Assembly: GCF_002210285.1 (NCBI RefSeq)
Contig: NZ_MWQE01000002.1
Location: forward strand, 359,129 to 423,128
Source of the DNA: Fibrobacter sp. UWR2
GTDB taxonomy: Bacteria; Fibrobacterota; Fibrobacteria; Fibrobacterales; Fibrobacteraceae
Direction of reading: 5' to 3'
DNA length: 64,000 nucleotides
Under the pieces are notes generated by a model, which was not told the origin of the DNA, ran no database searches, and was given only the letters and a program-made list of their open reading frames with translations. This document shows, in pieces, positions 6,803 through 13,667 of this stretch (within the stretch, counting starts at the first letter, position 1; every line of letters starts with the position of its first letter). A program made the translations under genes and the position numbers.

Positions 6803-8446
6803 TCAGACCCGCACAATCTCGTCGCAGAGGGTGCAGATGGCGGTTCGGTGGGTAATGAAGATCATCGTCTTCTCGGGGTAGGCGGCGAAAAGGCGGGTGT
6901 ACAGTTCTCGCTCGGTTTCCTCGTCGAGCGAAGCGCTGATTTCGTCGAGCAACAGGATGCTGCCCGAACGCAGGAGCCCGCGTGCGATGGCGATACGCTG
7001 TGCCTGGCCCTCGCTGAGCCCGCCTCCGCGTTCCCCGAGTTCGGAATCAAGGCCATCGGGGAGTTCGAACACAAAATCCGCACAGGCGGTATGCAGTACG
7101 GCCTTCAGCTCGTCGTCGGTAGCATTGGGCCTTGCAAGCAGCAGGTTGTACCGGATGGAGCCGCTCATGAGCGTGTTGCCCTGCGGAACGTATACGAAGT
7201 TCGCGCGCGTGGATTTGCCTGCCTGAATGCTCGTAGCTGGTTTGTCGCCCGAGTAAGACTGCGCTTCATAAACCGAGACATTCCCGAGAGTGGGCTCGAC
7301 AAACCCGAGCATGAGCCGGAAAAGCGTTGTCTTTCCTGCGCCGGTTTCACCCAGGAGCGCCGTCTTTGTTCCCGGCTTAAAGTCGTGCGAAAAGTGCTCG
7401 ATTATCTCGCGGTCGCCCTTTGCGTACCTGAACGTGACATCGTCGAACCGAATGCCCGCGCTATTCAAAATTTGATTATCCGTCCGGGGTTCATTACTTT
7501 CATCTGTCTGCAGTTCCTCAAGGCGGTCGATACTTGCTGTGGAGTGTATGACCTGCGGGGTCATGTTCAGGAGCGAAAGAATTGGCTGCTGGATTTGACC
7601 TACGAGTTGCAGGAACGATGTCATCACGCCAAAAGTGATGGTTCCGTGATAGAGCCCGAGGCCGCCCCAGATGAATGCGGCGAGGTAGCCGAACCCGAAG
7701 GCGATACCCAGCATGAACCTCGTGATGACGGAAAAACGCGTGCGTCGCAGTACGTTGCCCCGGAGTTCCTGCTGCATGGAATCGAGACGGTCGGCAACCC
7801 ACTGTTCGCTCCCGAGGGAACGCAGGACCGCGTTGTATTCGACGCCTTCCTGCACGTGCATCTGTATCTGGCTTTCCTTTTCGCGGATGTCGAGGGTCAT
7901 GCGCTTGAGTTTGCGTGCGACGAACTTGCCGAGGATGATGGCGAGCGGGGTGAAGATGACAAGTGCCCAGGCGAGCCAGGCGTCGAAGAAACGCATGAGG
8001 AGGAATGCACCCAGCAGCTGGATGCCTGTCACGACCATCTGCGGGACTGTTTCTGCGATTACGCCTGAAACAGAATCGATGTCCTTGGACAGGCGCGAGG
8101 TGATATCGCCGGAGTGGAGCTCATTCTCGTCGAAAAGCCTTCTGGAAAAGAGTTTCGAGAACAGGCTGAGACGCAGTTCGTTCGACTTGCAGGTCGATGC
8201 TACTGTCGTCATGTAGAAGTAAACCTGGCGGAGCAATATGCGGCCGAGTACCGTGAGCGCAAGCAGGATAATCATCTGCACGATATCATCCTTGCTGCCC
8301 GTATGGATGGTCTCGTCGATAAACCGCTTGGAGAGCCATACCATCAGGAGTCCGAGCCCGACCTGAGCGGTCCCGAACAGGATACGCACCGAACTATTCA
8401 GGCGCGTCCCTCGCGTATTCTGCCATAGCCAGGCTACGTACTTCAT
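6803..8446 (-). CDS. ABC exporter, fused permease and ATPase
   Basis: A 547-residue half-transporter, expected to work as a homodimer in the inner membrane. Residues 1-300 form the six-helix exporter domain. The ATPase domain has Walker A GETGAGKTT near 365, a Q-loop in YVPQGN, signature LSEGQ (E in place of the usual first G of LSGGQ), Walker B ILLLDEISASLD and the H-loop THR. The ATG at 8446 overlaps the upstream stop as ATGA, so it is translationally coupled to the PqqD-like gene and is preferred to an earlier in-frame ATG. The context suggests export of a small peptide or lipid-like product; the cargo is unknown. Confidence 0.85.
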   Translation of the reverse strand: MKYVAWLWQNTRGTRLNSSVRILFGTAQVGLGLLMVWLSKRFIDETIHTGSKDDIVQMIILLALTVLGRILLRQVYFYMTTVASTCKSNELRLSLFSKLFSRRLFDENELHSGDITSRLSKDIDSVSGVIAETVPQMVVTGIQLLGAFLLMRFFDAWLAWALVIFTPLAIILGKFVARKLKRMTLDIREKESQIQMHVQEGVEYNAVLRSLGSEQWVADRLDSMQQELRGNVLRRTRFSVITRFMLGIAFGFGYLAAFIWGGLGLYHGTITFGVMTSFLQLVGQIQQPILSLLNMTPQVIHSTASIDRLEELQTDESNEPRTDNQILNSAGIRFDDVTFRYAKGDREIIEHFSHDFKPGTKTALLGETGAGKTTLFRLMLGFVEPTLGNVSVYEAQSYSGDKPATSIQAGKSTRANFVYVPQGNTLMSGSIRYNLLLARPNATDDELKAVLHTACADFVFELPDGLDSELGERGGGLSEGQAQRIAIARGLLRSGSILLLDEISASLDEETERELYTRLFAAYPEKTMIFITHRTAICTLCDEIVRV

Positions 8447-8712
8447 TCTACGACGCCGACCTTCTTCCATTCGCCGACGATGGAATTCACGTCGGCAATA
8501 GCCTGTTCGCGTGCCACGTCGTATTCTTCACAGAGGGCGTCGGTGAGGGAATCTACGGAAAAGTCTCCCTGTTCGCCGGCCTTTTTCCAGAGGAATGCCG
8601 CCGTCTCGTTGAGGCACAGGAGACGCCCGAAGTCGAGTGCCCCGATGCCTTCTCCCATGATGACCTGTTCGCCGCACACGTCGCGCAGCACGAATCCTTC
8701 TTTCAGTTTCAT
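8443..8712 (-). CDS. PqqD-like RiPP recognition element protein
   Basis: An 89-residue protein starting MKLKEGFVLRDVCGEQVIM, then LDFGRLLCLNETAAFLW, then a helical tail with SLTDALCEEYDV and IVGEWKKVGVVE. This matches the PqqD family (PF05402), winged-helix proteins that bind leader peptides of ribosomally made, modified peptides and present them to enzymes. The ATG at 8712 overlaps the peptidase stop as ATGA, and the stop overlaps the ABC gene start in the same way, so three genes are tightly coupled. No precursor peptide gene is visible next to it. Confidence 0.8.
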   Translation of the reverse strand: MKLKEGFVLRDVCGEQVIMGEGIGALDFGRLLCLNETAAFLWKKAGEQGDFSVDSLTDALCEEYDVAREQAIADVNSIVGEWKKVGVVE

Positions 8713-9167
8713 AAGCTTTTTACCTTGCGGATAATGCGATATACCAATAGTAGCCATTTTCTGATGGGCTTGAGCCTGCCCCAGAGCCTGGCGCGGCGAC
8801 GAGCCGACGCAGAAACGAGCGAGCGCCTCTTTCCGCCGGCGCTCACTACGTAGGTGGCTGCTGCCTTGATGTCTTGCCGGCTGCAGTGCTCGACTCCGTA
8901 GAGATTCCCGTCGCCCATGAGCGTAACGTGCTCGCCGTCTATTTTAACAATGCGGTGGATGACATAGCGGCAGTTTTCCACGTAGGCGAGGACGACGTCT
9001 CCGACCTGTATGGCAAGCGGCTTTTCGAGAATGACGCTTTCACGCCCGCCGACGATAAACGGGAGCATGCTCCTGCCGTTGACGGGGAAGGTGACCGATA
9101 TTCCTTCGCTCACGAGCCGGATGGCCTCGGAAAGAATTGCGCTATCGCTTGCCAAAGCCTGTTCCAT
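8709..9167 (-). CDS. S26-family signal-peptidase-like protease
   Basis: A 152-residue protein of the S24/S26 peptidase clan. NGRSMLPFI places a nucleophile Ser at residue 33; YVIHRIV places His at 71 and LMGDGN an Asp at 86. A Ser-His pair instead of Ser-Lys is the pattern of ER/archaeal/SipW-type signal peptidases. There is no N-terminal membrane anchor; a basic C-terminus ending in a hydrophobic stretch (WLLLVYRII) could touch the membrane. It starts one base after the end of the HPr-kinase-like reading frame. Such peptidases recur with PqqD and HPr-kinase-like genes in Bacteroidota and Clostridia, where they may remove a leader peptide; that role is inference. Confidence 0.75.
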   Translation of the reverse strand: MEQALASDSAILSEAIRLVSEGISVTFPVNGRSMLPFIVGGRESVILEKPLAIQVGDVVLAYVENCRYVIHRIVKIDGEHVTLMGDGNLYGVEHCSRQDIKAAATYVVSAGGKRRSLVSASARRRARLWGRLKPIRKWLLLVYRIIRKVKSL

Positions 9168-9168
9168 G

Positions 9169-10033
9169 CTAAGAAACCTTTATGGCGTTATGGCATGTCC
9201 TTGCAGCATCACCATCGGGCAGGCACTGCAGGTGCCATACACGGGCATCGCGTGCAATCGCATTTTCGGTATTGTGTAGCCCGTCGGCAATTTTACGGTC
9301 CCAGCGCTTGCCGGATATGCTCGTGAGGATAGCCGGCAAGCGCTGGGACCCCACGCAACGCCCGAATCTTGTTGAACGGAGCCTGTTCCAGGAGCACGAT
9401 GCCACCCAGGGGGTACGATTCGTTCTTGTAGCACGGGGTCTTGCCGCTCCATGGGGAACCATAGACGCGGATGCCTTCGGGGAGCACGCGCACCACCGGG
9501 TTGTCGTCGTTCAGGAGCGAAGTATCGGCGATATTTTCAAGCCAGAGCCTTGCGTGGGTGCTCTTGCCAGTCCCGCTCTTGCCAAGGAACATGTATCCGT
9601 GGCCCCCGTGCACGACTACTGCCGAATGGAAAAGTGCCGTACCGAGGGGGGCGGTTGCGAGGGCGAACAGGACCATCAGGGCGTTGTTGACGCAGTAACG
9701 GGAAGCATAGTCCGTTATGTATACGGTAGCACTCTTGTAGCCGTTCTCGCAGACAAGTGTACCGGAAAGCCTGTGGGCGAGCCTGAACTCGAAAACGTTC
9801 TTGCCGTCTGGCGTGTGTCCGCAAATTATCTGCTGGCCTTCTTCGTCCTGCCTGGTTTCCTCGGCGTATTCAATCATCGAACCTGTCTGTACGATGCGCA
9901 GAGTAAAGACGGTAGGCGAGGGGTCGCTTGCCGTAATGGCGAACGGGGCGTAATTCTCAAGCCCACCTCCGATATCGAGGTCCGTTTCGAGCGTAAACAC
10001 GTGCCCTGCGACTTTGTACGAGCGTGCGGTCAT
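9169..10033 (-). pseudogene. HPr-kinase-like ATPase, frameshifted near its C-terminus
   Basis: The 5' frame (10033 to 9293, 246 codons) encodes an HprK C-terminal-like P-loop protein with HSAVVVHGGHGYMFLGKSGT and GKSTHARLW (P-loop near residues 151-159), LLNDDNPVVR and VYGSPWSGKTPCYKN. It stops early inside an inverted repeat. The expected C-terminal family sequence (LTSISGKRWDRKI through VWHLQCLPDGDAA) continues in another frame and ends at 9169, one base before the peptidase ATG. The 865-base span equals 288 codons plus one base, so one extra base (for instance in the GGGG run near 9350-9353) explains it. Relatives phosphorylate serine in lasso-peptide precursors or HPr. A sequencing error or programmed shift is possible. 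Confidence 0.7.
9297..9350. repeat. Perfect 18-bp inverted repeat at the frameshift
   Basis: GGTCCCAGCGCTTGCCGG (9297-9314) and its exact reverse complement (9333-9350) flank an 18-base loop. It lies wholly inside the coding region of the HPr-kinase-like gene, where such a long perfect palindrome is unexpected. Confidence 0.9.
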
Positions 10034-10072
10034 TCTTGCGGTGTCCTTTTTTATACAATATAAAAATAAAAC

Positions 10073-10080
10073 TACATTTA
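10073..10080 (+). promoter_or_regulatory. -10 box for the LptE-like gene, leaderless spacing
   Basis: TACATT (10073-10078) ends six bases before the ATG at 10085. No convincing -35 is seen. Confidence 0.35.
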
Positions 10081-10084
10081 CAAC

Positions 10085-10609
10085 ATGGTAAAGATCTTAC
10101 GGAAAATTGCTCCGTCGATGTTCATTGCGGTTAGCGCCCTGCTTGTGGCTATGTGTGTGTTGGCCGGCTGTTACAGCTTTACAGCGAGTACGCTCCCGAG
10201 CCACATCAAGACTGTACAGATTCACGATGTCGATGACAAGACGCTCGATCCGGTGCTTGCAAACAGTATCCACACGGCTGTTGTCGAAATGTTCAAGAAG
10301 AACGCGGGTGGCGTACGCCTAGTGAACGAGGAAGCAAATGCCGACTTCGAGATAACGCTGCTCAGCTACACGAACAAGCCCGAGAACTACAACAGCAACA
10401 GTGACGTGGAAACCTACCGCGTATCCATCCGCGTGAGCGTGAAGTTCTACGATAACGTGAAGGAACGCATCATCTACGAGAACAAGTCGCTTTCTGCAGA
10501 AGGTGTGTACGACGTGCAGAAGAATGAGGCCGAGGACCGCCATGGCCAGGCCCGCGCTATCGAGAAACTGCAGGATCTTATTATCGCGAACGCCCTCGCT
10601 AAATGGTAG
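10085..10609 (+). CDS. LptE-like LPS-assembly lipoprotein
   Basis: A 174-residue lipoprotein with a signal peptide ending in LAGC and a mature start YSFTASTLPSHIKTVQI, the typical opening of LptE/RlpB-type proteins of Bacteroidota and relatives. A central ADFEITLLSYTNKPENYN strand and a C-terminal helix with two Ala-rich turns follow. LptE plugs the LptD barrel in the outer membrane and helps insert lipopolysaccharide. The gene is alone, divergent from the PqqD/ABC cassette and convergent with the Nudix gene (three bases between stops). LptD is not in the window. Similarity is from pattern only. Confidence 0.65.
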   Translation: MVKILRKIAPSMFIAVSALLVAMCVLAGCYSFTASTLPSHIKTVQIHDVDDKTLDPVLANSIHTAVVEMFKKNAGGVRLVNEEANADFEITLLSYTNKPENYNSNSDVETYRVSIRVSVKFYDNVKERIIYENKSLSAEGVYDVQKNEAEDRHGQARAIEKLQDLIIANALAKW

Positions 10610-10612
10610 TCG

Positions 10613-11098
10613 CTAGATAAAATCCGAGACGTGAACGGTCTTTTCGTTCAGCAGGGCCTCGGTGAGTGTCGAACCTACGTAAGTCAATTTAAGCGAGAAG
10701 AACGGTTCTCCACGTTCGAGCAGGGCGAGGAATATCAGATCGCCGTCCCAGTGGGGGAGTTTGATCACGTCTTCCTTGGGAACCCATTCGAGAGTCCCCT
10801 CGTCGCAATCCTTTAGAGTCCCCGTGAATTCGGTCGCCGTAAACAGGTGCATGAACTCTGTCTCCTGCATGCCGTCGCTGATAAACGTCACGATTCCGCG
10901 GTATTGGGGGCGTACAAGCGTGAGACCGGTCTCCTCGAGCGTTTCACGGCGGATGCAGTCCTCTGGAGATTCCTTCTCCTCGAACTTTCCACCGATACCA
11001 ATCCATTTGTCCTTGTTGATGTCGTTCTTCTTCTTGACACGGTGGAGCAGCAGGTACTTGCCGTCTTGCTCGATGTAGCAGAGGGTCGTGTTTATCAT
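10613..11098 (-). CDS. Nudix hydrolase, MutT/8-oxo-dGTP diphosphatase type
   Basis: A 161-residue cytosolic enzyme. The Nudix box runs from G37 to L59 (GKFEEKESPEDCIRRETLEE followed by TGL) and matches GX5EX7REUXEEXGU completely. MINTTLCYIEQDGKYLLLHR and KWIGIGGKF are typical of the MutT-like 8-oxo-dGTP/ADP-ribose subfamily that cleans oxidised nucleotides. Its ATG overlaps the stop of the OmpA-like gene by four bases (ATGA), so the two are translated as one unit even though their functions look unrelated. Confidence 0.85.
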   Translation of the reverse strand: MINTTLCYIEQDGKYLLLHRVKKKNDINKDKWIGIGGKFEEKESPEDCIRRETLEETGLTLVRPQYRGIVTFISDGMQETEFMHLFTATEFTGTLKDCDEGTLEWVPKEDVIKLPHWDGDLIFLALLERGEPFFSLKLTYVGSTLTEALLNEKTVHVSDFI

Positions 11099-13221
11099 TC
11101 TTGTTCTTCGGCTGTTTCTTCAATGTAGGGAATCAGGCGCACTCCGCTCGAATTCCAGTGCTTGAACTGTTCGCCCTGCGGGAGCTTCGTTCCATACCCC
11201 TTGGCCTTGATGCGCTTCTCGTCGATTCCTTTCTCAACCAGGTAGTCGGCGATGGCCTGGGCCTGCTTCTCGGAGACTTCCTGCCCGCTGGGGGAACTGC
11301 ACTGGATTTCGAGGATAAAGATGTTCTTGCGCATGAGGTAGATGACGTCGTTTAGCGACGTGTAGCTCGAATTCAGCAGGACATCGGAATTATTCTTGAA
11401 CTTGATACGCGTAGCAAGCGAGTTCAGGTTGTTCCTGGGTTTCAGAGGACAGCCGTTGTTACCGACAAGGACGTTCTGGAATGTTCCCGGGCACTTGTCG
11501 AGATAGTCTAGAATTCCGTCACCGTCGGTGTCTATGGGGCACCCGAGAGAGTCGACAGGAGCACGTGCGGGAGTGTTCGGGCACTTGTCCGTTGCATCGG
11601 GAATGCTGTCGTGGTCGTGGTCAGACGGGCATCCGTTCTGGTCTACCGGGAATCCGACAGGCGTGTCGTGGCACTCGTCCTTGCTGTCGGGAACACCATC
11701 GTGGTCATTGTCGGCAGGGCAACCGTCGTCGTCGACAATTTCGCCCTCATGGCTGTTGGGGCACATGTCGATTTCGTCGGGGACGCCGTCCTTGTCGAAA
11801 TCGAGCGGGCAGCCGTGTATGTCGACGGGGTATCCGCGTGGGGTCTCGGGGCACGAGTCGCGTTCGTTCAGGACGCCATCGTGGTCGTCGTCGAGGGGGC
11901 AGCCGAATTCGTCGACTTTGTCGCGCGAAAGGGAGTTGGGGCACCTGTCGCGGTTGTCGTCTACGCCGTCGTTGTCGCTATCGCGTATGCAGCCCACACT
12001 GTCGACGGCCGTCCCAACCGGTGTGTTCGGGCAAATATCGATGTAGTCGGGGACGCTGTCGTTGTCGGAATCGATAGGGCAGCCACGGTAGTCGACGCCG
12101 ACTCCGCGCGGGGTTCCCGGGCAGTCGTCAAAGAAGTTCATGACTCCGTCGAGGTCAAGGTCGACAGGGCAACCCCTGGTGTTGACTGCGACCCCGAGTT
12201 CGGTGTTGGGGCACAGGTCCTCGCGGTCAATGACGCCGTCGTTGTCGCTGTCCTTGTGGCTGAAATCAATTGTTTTCGTAATGGCGAGGACCATCGAGAA
12301 TTCTGGCGTGCCACGGATATTGTATTCGAGGCTGCGGCCATCGTGCCTGCGGTGGACCTCGATGCTGTTACCCAGATTCATGTCGCGTACGAAGTCGAAA
12401 CCGACATCCATGCCGAGCATCAGGTTGAGCATGTTGGGCAGGTGGATCTTTACCGCGGGCGTTACGCGGAATACATCGTTCATGATGGAACGGGCAAACT
12501 TGTCGCGGAACAGTTGCGTTTCTGCAGTCACCTCGATGACACCCGATACAATCTTCTTGGGGAACAGCTCGAAGCCCGAACCCCACAGCAAGGAATGGTT
12601 ATCGGAGTTCGTTACATGCAGGTAGCCCATGTACGAGTTCCAGTAGAGGATGTCGTTGATGTTGACCGAGAGGAGACCTTCGAAGAGGAGCGCCCACTTG
12701 CCCGCCGTAAAGGCGTAGGAATCCTCGTCCTCGTAGATATACCACTGGTGCCTGGGGCGGAAACCGATTCCCTTGGCACCTGTAGGAGCGGCCGCCTCGA
12801 TAAGGAAACCGACGTTCACCGGTGTAGTGGGAATGGGGTAGGAATACTTGAGGTAGGCCAGGAAGTCTCCGATGCCGAAGCCGTCGAGGTCGGTCCCCTC
12901 GATTTCGCCCTCGTAGTAGAGTGGCAAGCTTGCGCCGAATTCAAAGTTGTCTGTAACGCCGAAGGCGAACGAGATAGCGCCTCCCGAGGAGGGGGTGTTC
13001 TTGTCCAGTTCGTATATGGAGTCTGTTCCGGCCGGCGAATAGCCGTTCATGGCGAGCGCGTGGCCGTCGTTTATCGTCTCGTAGCTGCCCGAAATAAACA
13101 GAAAGCCCTGCTCGAGCGTGTTCGCCGTCGGAACGCGCACGCCTTCCAAGTTCCTGCCGATGCCTATCTGGGCATGGAGGATTGAGGCTAAAATAAGCAG
13201 TGTAGAGAGGATTTTTTTCAT
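11095..13221 (-). CDS. OmpA-family outer-membrane protein with nine TSP3-like repeats
   Basis: A 708-residue protein with a signal peptide (MKKILSTLLILASILHAQ), a beta-barrel-like region to about residue 310, nine Ca2+-binding thrombospondin-3-type repeats (DxDxDGVxDxxDxCP) spaced about 29 residues apart, and an OmpA C-terminal peptidoglycan-binding domain (ATRIKFKNNSDVLL to GYGTKLPQGEQ). One repeat has CH in place of CP. OmpA/TSP3 proteins anchor the outer membrane to the cell wall; the stiff Ca2+-loaded rod may span a wide periplasm. The repeats give the DNA a GTCGTTGTC-like periodicity from about 11500 to 12240. Confidence 0.85.
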   Translation of the reverse strand: MKKILSTLLILASILHAQIGIGRNLEGVRVPTANTLEQGFLFISGSYETINDGHALAMNGYSPAGTDSIYELDKNTPSSGGAISFAFGVTDNFEFGASLPLYYEGEIEGTDLDGFGIGDFLAYLKYSYPIPTTPVNVGFLIEAAAPTGAKGIGFRPRHQWYIYEDEDSYAFTAGKWALLFEGLLSVNINDILYWNSYMGYLHVTNSDNHSLLWGSGFELFPKKIVSGVIEVTAETQLFRDKFARSIMNDVFRVTPAVKIHLPNMLNLMLGMDVGFDFVRDMNLGNSIEVHRRHDGRSLEYNIRGTPEFSMVLAITKTIDFSHKDSDNDGVIDREDLCPNTELGVAVNTRGCPVDLDLDGVMNFFDDCPGTPRGVGVDYRGCPIDSDNDSVPDYIDICPNTPVGTAVDSVGCIRDSDNDGVDDNRDRCPNSLSRDKVDEFGCPLDDDHDGVLNERDSCPETPRGYPVDIHGCPLDFDKDGVPDEIDMCPNSHEGEIVDDDGCPADNDHDGVPDSKDECHDTPVGFPVDQNGCPSDHDHDSIPDATDKCPNTPARAPVDSLGCPIDTDGDGILDYLDKCPGTFQNVLVGNNGCPLKPRNNLNSLATRIKFKNNSDVLLNSSYTSLNDVIYLMRKNIFILEIQCSSPSGQEVSEKQAQAIADYLVEKGIDEKRIKAKGYGTKLPQGEQFKHWNSSGVRLIPYIEETAEEQE

Positions 13222-13281
13222 AATCCGCCTAAAAATTTAATTTTTTTTTGATTTTCCTATTTCCATTTTAAAGATTATGTA

Positions 13282-13289
13282 TATATTTG
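13282..13289 (+). promoter_or_regulatory. TATATTTG box before microprotein gene
   Basis: TATATTTG fits both a -10 hexamer and the Bacteroidota TAnnTTTG element and ends five bases before GTG 13295. TTTCCA at 13260-13265 could be the -35 with a 16-base spacer. Confidence 0.45.
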
Positions 13290-13294
13290 CCTCC

Positions 13295-13450
13295 GTGAGT
13301 CTCGTGTCAAAACAGAATCAGGATTTACCTTCCTGGCATAGGAAAGCGCAGAAGGCGTACCACGTAAACCGCGTGATTATCCTTCTTCAGATGGTCGCAG
13401 CCCTGGTCATGTGCGGTGTAATCCTGTATGGCATGGCGCGGGTGTTATAG
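13295..13450 (+). CDS. 51-residue single-pass membrane microprotein
   Basis: A GTG start opens a 51-codon frame beginning MSLVSKQNQDLPSWHRKAQK. The N-terminal half is basic and soluble; one transmembrane helix follows (VIILLQMVAALVMCGVILYG) and a short outside tail ends it. The positive-inside rule puts the N-terminus in the cytoplasm. It sits 16 bases before the acidic microprotein gene and probably heads its operon. No family is recognised. The topology suggests a small inner-membrane adaptor linked to the transglycosylase downstream; that is inference. Confidence 0.55.
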   Translation: MSLVSKQNQDLPSWHRKAQKAYHVNRVIILLQMVAALVMCGVILYGMARVL

Positions 13451-13466
13451 AGAATTAAGAGGTATT

Positions 13467-13667
13467 ATGTTACAATTCGCCTATCATTGCGGTCGCCGCC
13501 CCAAGAATGATGGTTTTGATGCCCCGATGCCCTTCTCTAACGAAGAGGAAGAAGAGGAAATCGAAGAAGAGGAAGAAGTGGACGAAGAAGTGGACTTCGA
13601 CCAGCCTTCCTTTAAGCGCGACCAGATCTGGTCGGACTACGCCGAAGACCTGGACTACGACCAGTGA
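13467..13667 (+). CDS. 66-residue strongly acidic microprotein
   Basis: Opens with MLQFAYHCGRRPKNDGFDAP and then runs into an almost unbroken block of Glu (residues 25-42), followed by DQPSFKRDQIWSDYAEDLDY. The composition suggests a disordered, highly charged protein. TAAGAGGT before the ATG is a good ribosome site. Its stop overlaps the GTG of the transglycosylase gene (GTGA), implying coupling. A similar acidic tail is known in small Fibrobacter hypothetical proteins, but I recognise no function. Confidence 0.6.
   Translation: MLQFAYHCGRRPKNDGFDAPMPFSNEEEEEEIEEEEEVDEEVDFDQPSFKRDQIWSDYAEDLDYDQ

Noticed and set aside
11500..12240. Regular GTC-rich periodic DNA suggesting a CRISPR or tandem repeat
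   Set aside because: The period of about 87-90 bases comes from the TSP3 protein repeats, and the units differ from one another.
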